From assembly GCA_019314375.1 (NCBI GenBank), contig JAFCZJ010000015.1, positions 1-64,000 of the forward strand: DNA of 64,000 nt, written 5' to 3'. The notes beneath the pieces were generated by a model. That model was not told where the DNA came from and searched no databases. It was given only the letters and a program-made list of their open reading frames with translations. Both the position numbers and the translations under genes were made by a program. Source of the stretch: Deltaproteobacteria bacterium. Lineage in GTDB: Bacteria > Myxococcota > B64-G9. Positions 8,152 to 16,342 of this stretch are shown here, in pieces (within the stretch, counting starts at the first letter, position 1; each line of letters starts with the position of its first letter).

Positions 8152-11100
8152 GAATATTCTGGAAGAAGGGCGGCGTTTCTTCGTCGCCAGCCGCCTTGGT
8201 CTCCGCGTCGCTCTCCAGGTACCCAACCAGGGACCGATAGCGCCCATCGAAGCGAGCTGCCGGGTTTAGCTTCAGGGCCACCTTCAGGTGCCTGCGGGAC
8301 TTCTTCACGTTGCCGTTTACTTTGTAACACTGGGCGATGGCCAGCTCGCATGCGAAGCGAGCCTTGTTGCCCTTCGCCTTGCCCCGTGCCTTTTGGAAAC
8401 TCACAAGGGCCATCAACATCTCGCCCGTTCCGGCCTGGGCCGTGGCCAATCCGTATATGGATTTGTAGCTCTCCTTAAGCTTGGCTGCGGCTTCGTAAGC
8501 CTTCAGCGCCTCGCCGAACATGCCGCTCTTGGCCAACATGGAGCCCTTCTTGATAAGCGCGTCGTGGCCCGTGCCCGTTCCGGCTTGCTTTTCGACCTGC
8601 TTTACGTAGGCCGCCAGCAAGGACTTGGCCTCCTTGTTCGCCTTGGCCAAACGCAGGGCGGGCATTTTCACGCCGGCCCTTTGCGGCAGGCTCGCAGGCG
8701 GGTTATCCAGCCAAGCCGTGGCCACCTCCACCCACTGCTTCCCGCGCACCTTGTACTTTCCGTGGTAATTCTCGGCACCCTTGCTCCATGCCTGGGCGAA
8801 TCCCTTGGCCTTGCCCAACATGGTGGTCTCCACCGGCACCCAGAGTTCATCTTGATGGATTACGGTCTTTTTCAACTCCACGGGGAAGGAGGCCCGGTTT
8901 TCCGCCAACACGCCCGTGTTGTACATCATGAAAACATGACCGCTGACCGGCACCACGGCCGTCGGCACATTCAGCGCCTCAAGCACGGAGCTGTACAAAA
9001 CGGTCAAGTCATCACAATCGCCGACCTTGCGCGCCAGGGTCTGAGCCGGGAAATTGACCGTGTCCAACGCGCCTTTCTTGACGCTTGCGAAAGGACGCTT
9101 GCTGTCCGGTTTGTAGCGGATGCCCAAATCGTTCAGGGCGTTGAACGCATAGAGGGCCAGCAGATGCCTGTGCAGGGGATGGCTGGGCTTGGCCAGGTCA
9201 GCATGCTTGGCCGAAAACTCACGGAATAACGCGGCGGCGAACTGCGCCACCATGGGATCCTGTCCATTGATAAAGGCACCGATGCGCTCCGGCTTGTCCC
9301 ATTCGAAGGCCTTGCCCTCCAAAAGCACGACGGGAAAGCTCTGCTTGGCCGTGCGCTTAACGTCGTTGTGCAAAAACTCCGCGGTGACCAGGGCCTGCAC
9401 CGTGCGCTGCCCGGTATTACTCAAAGCCTTGTCCAACAAAGAGGCATTCACGGAAAACCAGCGCTTCTCGCCTGCCGCCAACTTGACCCGCGTGCGAGTC
9501 GGTTCGGTCAGGCCCTCGATGTCCAATTGCAGATCCATTTCCAGGGGCAGGTTGGTTCGGTTCTCCACCTCCACCTTGCCAAGGCCCACCTTTTTGTATC
9601 GCTCGGTTTGGGACGGAAAGATTCGCTGGAAGTCTCCATTGTGAATCTTAACCAGCGCGATGTCCCTGGGCCTGAGCTGAAAACGCAGCTCAGCCGGCGT
9701 TGGATCCAAGTTGCCTTGCTCGTCCTTGGATTGAACCAGCACTACGTGAAGACCCTCGGCCATATCCGCGGGCGTGAACAGGGTGGTTTTTTCGCTCCAC
9801 TCGGTCCATTCTCGCTGGTCAAGTTTGAAGCGATACTTGACGGACGAATAATCCCAGGGGTCCTTGGCCACCGCCGATATCATGGCCCCACTCGAGGGCA
9901 AGGCCTGTACCTCTCCCTTCTTGAACCTTCTGGTCCGATTGGGCAAGCGCATGTCCTTGTCCGGATTCTGAATCGTCAGCCCTCCGATGACGGAGGAAAT
10001 CATGGTCTCCGGGGGCAAGGCCATTCTCTCGGAATCATTATCCAATAAGCGCAAGACTCGCCCGGTCAAAAACTTTTTCGTCTTCTGGAGCTGCCCAGCA
10101 ATTGTCTCATTGCGCTTCCAGACAGAAATGGAAGCCAGGCTATTTCGGATCATCCACATACCACCCCGTTTATCCAGCAGGAGGTCGATGGCTGCGGACT
10201 TGTTTTGTTCCTGGCGAAGGTCTCTGACTAAGCCGCTCCCTGAATCCCTCCGGTCATAAGAGACGCGAGTCCACTTTTCCTTTCTAAGCACATCCAAAAA
10301 ACCGGGTCCCCCGGCATATATCTCTCCTTCAGGTCCTACCTCGATGCTCCTCACCGCCGTCCAGGGGTGTTGCCCCCCTTGATTGCTCAGATTGCTCCAC
10401 CGCCCTTTCTGCTTCTCTTTGCGCAACAAACCAAAGGTGCTTGCCACCAAAAGACGCCCCTCGGCATCCATATTCAGGTCATAGATCAACACTGGCGTGA
10501 GGGGATCCGTAAGGCTTCTGCTTTTTCCATAAAAAGCAACGAAAGGCTCTCCGTGTTTTATCCACCCCTTTTTTGTCTGCTGGAGCAAGGGTGCACCCGA
10601 AGGAGCATGATGAAAGAACTCATTCCATGCCAAGCTCACCCAGAGATCCCCTTCTCGATCCCGAAAAAGAGCGCCCACGGGCTTATCCAGCCCGGGCAGT
10701 TGCTTGTATACGCCGCGCCTGTACTCCAACACGCCCTTTTCGCTGCCTATGAAAACCCTCTTTCCGGAAACCAGCAGGCGATAGGTTTCCCGGTCCGCCC
10801 GATGGCAAACAAACTTCCCTTTGCTCTGCTCGGCAAGACCCTGCGGCCCCAAGACCAACAAATTTTTTCCCGACAAGGCCACATCAAAAACCACGTCCGA
10901 ACAAAGCCCGTCCTGTTTTCCCAAAACCTGCCACTGCATGCCGTCGAAAAAATGTAGTCCCCCCGAAGCCGCCAATGCAATCCGCCCATCCGGCATTTCC
11001 GCCAGATGAAATACATGTTGTCCCCGGCGAGGATGTCCAGTCTTTTGGGACGGTGGATAAAACCCCATACCTGCCTTCGTCGGCGCGTAAGCCCACAGCT

Positions 11101-12688
11101 TGCGCTTTTCTTCCCGAAGAGAAGGCATGGCCTTGGGAAAAAACCCGTCGCCCTTTCTCCTGCTCAAGTGCAACCCGGCCTCAAAAGCCACCTGCCACGC
11201 CGGATCTTTCGTCGCCTGCAGAAGCTCCTTGCGATAGGCCCTGGGTTTAAACAAGCCCAGGATTCGCGCCGCGCGCACCCGGGCCGGCAGTTCCCCCTTT
11301 TTCAATATCCGGGCAAACAAAGGGAAGGGATCCAGGGGCATGGTCAGAAGCTGCAGTGTCTTCTGGGTGCATACATTCCAATCCGCCGTCATAAAAACCT
11401 GGACGATATACTGGACCTGCTCCTCCATGGAAAGCAGCTCAAGGCGCCGCTTGGCAGCATAAGCTATCCTATTGGCATTCCGATATTCGGCAAACTCGGC
11501 CAACAGGACCCGTACTTCTCTCTTCGGATGCTCGGCGATGGCATCAACCACCAGATCATTATTGTATCTGGGGCAACCGGTCTTGATCGCTACATACTTG
11601 CGATACGCCGCCCTGATCTTGTGGGCGTAAACCGGATCCTTCGTGAGACGCAGAAGAAAGACCCAGGCGTACATGCGTTGCTTCGGATCTTCCTGCTTTT
11701 CCTGCTTCAGCAGGTATGCCTTTCCCTCGGGATCCCCAAGAACAGCCATGGCGTAAGCCAATACAGACTTGTTTTCATAGACCGGGGACGCAGGAACACC
11801 TTTTTCCTCGGCAAAAGCCTCCTGCAATACTGGCAAAGCCCGCTTATCCTCCAGGAAGCCCAAGGAATAGGCGGCCCAAAATCGATGCCGAAAATTTCGC
11901 TTTTTGACGATGCGCATGAGGACATCGGTCGCTCGCCGATCCCCCAGGTCACCTAGCGCTCTAATCAATCCATTGTCGCAAGAACCCGATTTCTCAGCCA
12001 CTCTTTCGAGTTTTGCCAGCCAAATGGGCAAAAACCCTTTGCGCTTGAATCGGACCAATTCCAAGGCCAGCTTTCCGTACCAGCCCATGTATTGCTTGTT
12101 TTTTTTCATCACCTCCCGTAAGTGCTCAAGGGCCTCGGGGGTGCCGATGCGAGCAAGGACTCGCCGCACCTTGTGATCCCTGGCTCCGCGATTGGCTTTG
12201 GAATATGCGATTAGGGGCTTGGCGATTTTCGGCCCGTTGCGCTTCAGCAGGGCATTGGCCGTTGCCTCTCTTAGTCTGCGGTGCTTGCTATTCAAATAGC
12301 CCACAAGGATCATCGCGGTGGCTTCATCATAAGGCAAGTGCATCAGCCCTTGAACCGCCGCGATACGAATCGATCCTGCCCTGCTGGTGTCCAGAGTTCC
12401 CGGATCATCAAGATACTTGAGCAGCAGTTTCCTCGCGTCGGGATGACGAGTGGCCGGAACCAAATCCCTTAGGAAAAGGTGCCCACCCTTAGACTCCCGA
12501 GGGGTCTCTTTAGCGAGGTCAAAAAACGCGGGACCATATCTGTCCAGCAACTCTTTCAGATCTCGCCTCGGCACATGCACAGGATCCCCGGTAAAGATTT
12601 CGTACGGTTGAATCCTCTCCACCCCGCCATCGGCAGCCAGGGGCAGCAAAGTCATAAAGGCCACCAAGAATACAATTCGCTCTCTCAT
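8138..12688 (-). CDS. 1516-aa exported HEAT-repeat / propeller / transglutaminase-like / TPR protein
   Basis: Signal peptide (MRERIVFLVAFMTLLPLAADG), then HEAT-like helical repeats over roughly residues 60-530. Next is a two-component-regulator type beta-propeller (about 545-880, for example GGLHFFDGMQWQVLGKQDGL and DAEGRLLVASTFGLLRKEK), then a Y_Y_Y-like beta domain (YRFKLDQREWTEWSEKTT). A transglutaminase-like domain follows, with candidate nucleophile Cys near 1225 (KVGDCDDLTVLYSSVLEALN) and His near 1251 (GHVFMMYN). TPR helices occupy about 1370-1490. The start has GGAGGAAGAAG before ATG. Its ribosome-site region is a 15-nt direct repeat (12693-12707 and 12710-12724), which also creates a six-codon ATG ORF whose TGA overlaps the start. 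The domain mix suggests a periplasmic protein-processing or scaffold role. Confidence 0.75.
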   Translation of the reverse strand: MRERIVFLVAFMTLLPLAADGGVERIQPYEIFTGDPVHVPRRDLKELLDRYGPAFFDLAKETPRESKGGHLFLRDLVPATRHPDARKLLLKYLDDPGTLDTSRAGSIRIAAVQGLMHLPYDEATAMILVGYLNSKHRRLREATANALLKRNGPKIAKPLIAYSKANRGARDHKVRRVLARIGTPEALEHLREVMKKNKQYMGWYGKLALELVRFKRKGFLPIWLAKLERVAEKSGSCDNGLIRALGDLGDRRATDVLMRIVKKRNFRHRFWAAYSLGFLEDKRALPVLQEAFAEEKGVPASPVYENKSVLAYAMAVLGDPEGKAYLLKQEKQEDPKQRMYAWVFLLRLTKDPVYAHKIRAAYRKYVAIKTGCPRYNNDLVVDAIAEHPKREVRVLLAEFAEYRNANRIAYAAKRRLELLSMEEQVQYIVQVFMTADWNVCTQKTLQLLTMPLDPFPLFARILKKGELPARVRAARILGLFKPRAYRKELLQATKDPAWQVAFEAGLHLSRRKGDGFFPKAMPSLREEKRKLWAYAPTKAGMGFYPPSQKTGHPRRGQHVFHLAEMPDGRIALAASGGLHFFDGMQWQVLGKQDGLCSDVVFDVALSGKNLLVLGPQGLAEQSKGKFVCHRADRETYRLLVSGKRVFIGSEKGVLEYRRGVYKQLPGLDKPVGALFRDREGDLWVSLAWNEFFHHAPSGAPLLQQTKKGWIKHGEPFVAFYGKSRSLTDPLTPVLIYDLNMDAEGRLLVASTFGLLRKEKQKGRWSNLSNQGGQHPWTAVRSIEVGPEGEIYAGGPGFLDVLRKEKWTRVSYDRRDSGSGLVRDLRQEQNKSAAIDLLLDKRGGMWMIRNSLASISVWKRNETIAGQLQKTKKFLTGRVLRLLDNDSERMALPPETMISSVIGGLTIQNPDKDMRLPNRTRRFKKGEVQALPSSGAMISAVAKDPWDYSSVKYRFKLDQREWTEWSEKTTLFTPADMAEGLHVVLVQSKDEQGNLDPTPAELRFQLRPRDIALVKIHNGDFQRIFPSQTERYKKVGLGKVEVENRTNLPLEMDLQLDIEGLTEPTRTRVKLAAGEKRWFSVNASLLDKALSNTGQRTVQALVTAEFLHNDVKRTAKQSFPVVLLEGKAFEWDKPERIGAFINGQDPMVAQFAAALFREFSAKHADLAKPSHPLHRHLLALYAFNALNDLGIRYKPDSKRPFASVKKGALDTVNFPAQTLARKVGDCDDLTVLYSSVLEALNVPTAVVPVSGHVFMMYNTGVLAENRASFPVELKKTVIHQDELWVPVETTMLGKAKGFAQAWSKGAENYHGKYKVRGKQWVEVATAWLDNPPASLPQRAGVKMPALRLAKANKEAKSLLAAYVKQVEKQAGTGTGHDALIKKGSMLAKSGMFGEALKAYEAAAKLKESYKSIYGLATAQAGTGEMLMALVSFQKARGKAKGNKARFACELAIAQCYKVNGNVKKSRRHLKVALKLNPAARFDGRYRSLVGYLESDAETKAAGDEETPPFFQNILSGL

Positions 12689-12866
12689 CTTCTTCCTCCA
12701 GCCATTCTTTTCCTCCAGCCATTCGATCCAACAGACGGAATCGTTTCAAGATCTCGCAGATTCTACACAGCTTGTCGCTCCCAGGCCACCCACCAAAACG
12801 TCATATGGATATTTTCGCATGCTTGTGCTCTACTCAAACAGGCCGGGAAGCGACCGAGGTGAAAAC

Positions 12867-13517
12867 ATGAGCAAAATTTATCCAGACTCCGGCGTCGAAG
12901 TGCAGGGTCTTGTGGCCCGCCACTATGACTTGATCATGAATGTCATGTCCCTGGGTCTCTATCCCAAATTCATCCGCTCCACCGTGGCCAAGATGGGCAT
13001 CCAACCCAAGGACTGTATTCTCGATTTGGGCTGCGGCACGGGCCGAAACACCCGCCTGATGCATCAACATCTGAACGGGGATGGCCATATCCTGGGTCTC
13101 GACATCTCGCCCATCATGGAAAAGCAATACAAGAAGAACTGCCGGGATTTGCCCAATGTTAAATTCCGTCATCAGCGGGCCGACGTCCCCTTTTCCCTGG
13201 ATACCCCCTACGACAAGGCCTGGATGAGTTTTGTGCTGCACGGCTTCCCCCATGAGGTCCGCTCGCAAATCATCAAAAACATCTACAACAACCTGAAGCC
13301 CGGCGGCATCTTGTGCATCCTCGATTTCGCTGAGTTCTCACTCGCAAAAATGCCGATCGGGTACCGACTCCCCTTCAAGGCCATCGAATGCAAATACGCC
13401 TTCGACTTCATCGAGCGAGACTGGAAAAATATTCTGGGTACCCACGGATTCGAAGAATTCGAAGAGCACTTCTGGTTTAAAAACTATGTTCGACTCTTGC
13501 TGGCCAAGAAAAAATGA
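12867..13517 (+). CDS. Class I SAM-dependent methyltransferase
   Basis: About 216 aa from the ATG of MSKIYPDSG (GAGGTGAAAAC just upstream). Rossmann-fold methyltransferase of the UbiE/type-11 kind: motif I ILDLGCGTGRNTRLM, acidic ILGLDIS, then RADVPFSLD and NLKPGGILCILDFAEF. The substrate is unknown. It overlaps the sirtuin gene by 4 nt (ATGA), so the two are translationally coupled. The basic C-terminus LLLAKKK is normal for the family. Confidence 0.85.
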   Translation: MSKIYPDSGVEVQGLVARHYDLIMNVMSLGLYPKFIRSTVAKMGIQPKDCILDLGCGTGRNTRLMHQHLNGDGHILGLDISPIMEKQYKKNCRDLPNVKFRHQRADVPFSLDTPYDKAWMSFVLHGFPHEVRSQIIKNIYNNLKPGGILCILDFAEFSLAKMPIGYRLPFKAIECKYAFDFIERDWKNILGTHGFEEFEEHFWFKNYVRLLLAKKK

Positions 13518-14272
13518 CACCCTCGAATACAAAAATCTACGAACAAGCCGCCCAGATCCTCCGTGCATCGAGACGCAATATTGCCTTCACTGGAGCAGGA
13601 ATTTCCGTAGCAAGCGGCATCCCCCCATTTCGCGGAGAAGGTGGACTGTGGTCCAAACACAATCCAATTTTTCTCGACATTGAATACTTTCATAAGTACC
13701 CCCTGGATTCCTGGAAGAAAATCAAAGAAATCTTCTACGACTTTTTCGGCAAGGCCGCGCCCAACGAAGCACATAGAAAGCTTGCGGACTTGGAATCAAG
13801 AGGATGGCTTGACGGGATCATCACACAGAACATCGACAACCTTCATCAGGCCGCGGGGAGCAGATCGGTCATCGAATTCCATGGCACCTCGCAAACTTTG
13901 ATTTGCACTCGATGTGGTGCCCACCTGCAGGCCTCCTCTCTTGATCTGGAAAACTTGCCACCACGCTGCAAAGACTGCGATGGGGTGCTCAAGCCAGATT
14001 TTGTTTTTTTCGGTGAACCGATCCCAAAAGATGCCCACAACAATTCCTTTGCGGAAGTCGAACGTGCCGGGGCATTCTTGGTCATCGGTACCACCGGAGA
14101 GATCATGCCGGCTTCCATCATCCCCATTATCGCCAAAAACAATGGCGTCAAAATAATCGAGATCAACATCAATCCATCCAAGTACACAAACGACATCACA
14201 GATGTCTTCATCCAAGAAAAGGCCAGCGTCGCCATGGGGGCTCTGTCCGAAATCCTCTCCTCGTCCAGATGA
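13514..14272 (+). CDS. Sir2-family NAD-dependent protein deacylase
   Basis: 252 aa, the length of a complete single-domain sirtuin. Motifs: NAD-binding FTGAGISVASGIPPFRG, catalytic TQNIDNLHQAAGS, His in VIEFHGTSQ, the zinc knuckle CTRC with CKDC, and the C-terminal VIGTTGEIMPAS and INPSKYTNDITD. It should remove acyl groups from lysines using NAD in the cytoplasm. It is the middle gene of a tight methyltransferase/sirtuin/MFS operon with ATGA overlaps on both sides, which suggests a shared task. Confidence 0.9.
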   Translation: MTPSNTKIYEQAAQILRASRRNIAFTGAGISVASGIPPFRGEGGLWSKHNPIFLDIEYFHKYPLDSWKKIKEIFYDFFGKAAPNEAHRKLADLESRGWLDGIITQNIDNLHQAAGSRSVIEFHGTSQTLICTRCGAHLQASSLDLENLPPRCKDCDGVLKPDFVFFGEPIPKDAHNNSFAEVERAGAFLVIGTTGEIMPASIIPIIAKNNGVKIIEININPSKYTNDITDVFIQEKASVAMGALSEILSSSR

Positions 14273-15504
14273 TCTCCAGCCCACCCCCCAGAAACAGCAA
14301 CTTTGCCCCCCTGCTCTGGCATGCGGCCTTTTTGGCCCTGGCTTCCAACTTCATGGACGTGGACACCATCATCCCCTCCATGCTCATCAAGGCCGGCGGC
14401 AACGAGATTCACTTAGGCTTCATGACCGCCATCATGCTGGGTGGATCCAGTTTGTTTCAGCTCTTCTTTGCCGGGCTGATCTCTCACAAGCCAAGAAAGA
14501 AGAATTTCTTACTCTGGGGCATCAACCTGCGAATCATCGCGCTCTTTGCCTTGGCTATTCTGTTCTTTTATTCAGACTCACTGGCTCAAGGGCTTTTGAT
14601 TCTGTTCATCTTTGTCTTCATTTCTCAGTTTTCCTTCAGCGGAGCCTTCGCCAACATTTCCTACGTGGACATTGTGGGCAAGTCCATCAAGGGACCCGCG
14701 CGAAAAACCTTTTTTTCCGCCAAGCAGGTCGTTTTCAGCGCAGGTGTCTTCGTCTCAGCCCTGGTCGCGCGCGAATTGCTGGTCATGTTGGACTTCCCCA
14801 ACAACTACGCCTTTTTGTTCGCCCTGGCCGCGGCCCTGCTGTTTGTCGCATCCCTTGGCTTTTGGCGCCTGAAAGAGGAGCCGACCCAAACCGCGGAAAA
14901 AAAGACCTTGCTGAAATTTCTGACGATGATCCCCGCCGAGGTCAAAAACAACAAGAACCTGAAATACTATCTCTTACTGATCAACAGCTTGGGTCTGGGT
15001 TTGAGCACCCTTCCTTTCATCATCTATCTGGCAAAAGAAAGCTTCGGCCTATCTTATTCCCTCATCGGTAATTTCTTGTTGCTAAAAACCCTGGGCATGC
15101 TGGGTGCCAGTCTGCTCCTGTTGAAATTCGCGCGGCGATTTAAATATAAGTATCTCTTGATGATCAGCCTGATCTTGGCCGCCTCCATGCCCATCGCAAG
15201 CTTGCTTTTTCGAGACTCAACTCTGGCCTATCAATCCATTTTCGTATTCGCGGGCATCTTCATGGCAACTTACAAAACCGCCATCGAGGGCATTTTGCTG
15301 GAAATCTCCACCGACGAAAACCGAGCCATCTACACAGGCATCTCCGGGGCCGGCAACATCCTCACCACAATCTTTCCGCTGGTAGCCGGGGTCCTGATCC
15401 TAATCCTCGGCTACACCCCCGTCTTCATCGCAGTAAGCCTGCTCATCCTGTCGAGCTTCTATTTCGTGCTTAGAATTGACTGTAGTACAAAACTTCAAAA
15501 ATAG
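14269..15504 (+). CDS. MFS-family transporter
   Basis: 411 aa with about twelve hydrophobic helices and a long cytoplasmic loop in the middle (RLKEEPTQTAEKKTLLKFL). The start overlaps the sirtuin stop by 4 nt. The N-terminal half carries the MFS loop GLISHKPRKKNFLLWGINLR. Substrate unknown. It is the last gene of the operon and converges on the next gene 10 nt away. Confidence 0.8.
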   Translation: MISSPPPRNSNFAPLLWHAAFLALASNFMDVDTIIPSMLIKAGGNEIHLGFMTAIMLGGSSLFQLFFAGLISHKPRKKNFLLWGINLRIIALFALAILFFYSDSLAQGLLILFIFVFISQFSFSGAFANISYVDIVGKSIKGPARKTFFSAKQVVFSAGVFVSALVARELLVMLDFPNNYAFLFALAAALLFVASLGFWRLKEEPTQTAEKKTLLKFLTMIPAEVKNNKNLKYYLLLINSLGLGLSTLPFIIYLAKESFGLSYSLIGNFLLLKTLGMLGASLLLLKFARRFKYKYLLMISLILAASMPIASLLFRDSTLAYQSIFVFAGIFMATYKTAIEGILLEISTDENRAIYTGISGAGNILTTIFPLVAGVLILILGYTPVFIAVSLLILSSFYFVLRIDCSTKLQK

Positions 15505-15514
15505 TTTTTATGAA

Positions 15515-16342
15515 TCAGGTTTGATCCTTGAGCCATTCCAGAATCCGCAGCCCGCGGCTGAAGGTGGTCAATCCCGCGCCCCAGATCCATGGCAAGGGCT
15601 CCATGATCCAGTTCTCCAGGGCTTGCTGCCTGGCCAGGGCCCCCGAGCCGATGGGGCGCTTAAGAAAAATCCGCCAGGCCTCCAGGGAACAAAAGCAAGC
15701 GGCGTGGCAGGGCGCAATCTGGCGACTGATGAGCTCCAGGCTTCGTCCCCTATCTCGGCGCCAGTCGTCTGCGCGCAATCCATGCTCACCCAGGCAGCGA
15801 TCGCTGGTGATGAGATCAAGCTGGCCTTTGCGTTTTCGCAGCACCAGGGAAGTGAAGGTTCGCTCCAGAACTTCATCCACCACATAGAGGACAAGGCTCG
15901 TGTCATCAGGCCAGAGGTGATGGAACAAGCCCTCCAGCAAGAAGAAGGGAGGCAAGGGCCCCGGCGGTGTTGGGGGATCCATCCTCAGCCCGCGCCCACG
16001 CTCATTTCGGATAGCCCCCCAGATCTTCAACAGCTGCTCTACGAAATCCTGGCCCAGGGCCAGATCGGCATCCGCCTTTTTCAGGATGCGCCGAAGGGCC
16101 CCATGCTCAAGGATCAAGATCCGGTCCATGCCCAACTCAGCGCGCAGGCTTGCGGCATCAAGGCTGGACCTGCCGAGTAGGTGGGATAAATCTCTCAAGG
16201 AGCTCACCGCATGGATCACCGAGCCCTCTTCTTCCAGTATAAGCGCCCACGAACCCAGGCCCCCCGGCGGTGTCAACGAGCGCAACAAACGAGCCCAATG
16301 CTCCGGATGCATATCCAGCACCTGAATGTCCGCTGAGATCAT
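15515..16342 (-). CDS. Hypothetical protein, 275 aa
   Basis: No recognised family. The protein is soluble, rich in Leu, Arg and Trp, and lacks a signal peptide. A Pro-rich bend (PPTPPGPLPP) divides it. The N-terminus (VLDMHPEHWARLLRSLTPPG) and VIHAVSSLRDLSHLLGR could be an N-acetyltransferase-like or small alpha/beta domain, but I cannot support that. It overlaps the GH35 gene by 4 nt (ATGA), so it is co-translated with a galactosidase and may act on the same substrate. Confidence 0.5.
   Translation of the reverse strand: MISADIQVLDMHPEHWARLLRSLTPPGGLGSWALILEEEGSVIHAVSSLRDLSHLLGRSSLDAASLRAELGMDRILILEHGALRRILKKADADLALGQDFVEQLLKIWGAIRNERGRGLRMDPPTPPGPLPPFFLLEGLFHHLWPDDTSLVLYVVDEVLERTFTSLVLRKRKGQLDLITSDRCLGEHGLRADDWRRDRGRSLELISRQIAPCHAACFCSLEAWRIFLKRPIGSGALARQQALENWIMEPLPWIWGAGLTTFSRGLRILEWLKDQT

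Noticed and set aside
12519-12749. 76-aa minus-strand ORF upstream of the giant gene
   Set aside because: Made by the duplicated 15-nt ribosome-site repeat and overlaps the giant gene in another frame; no domain.
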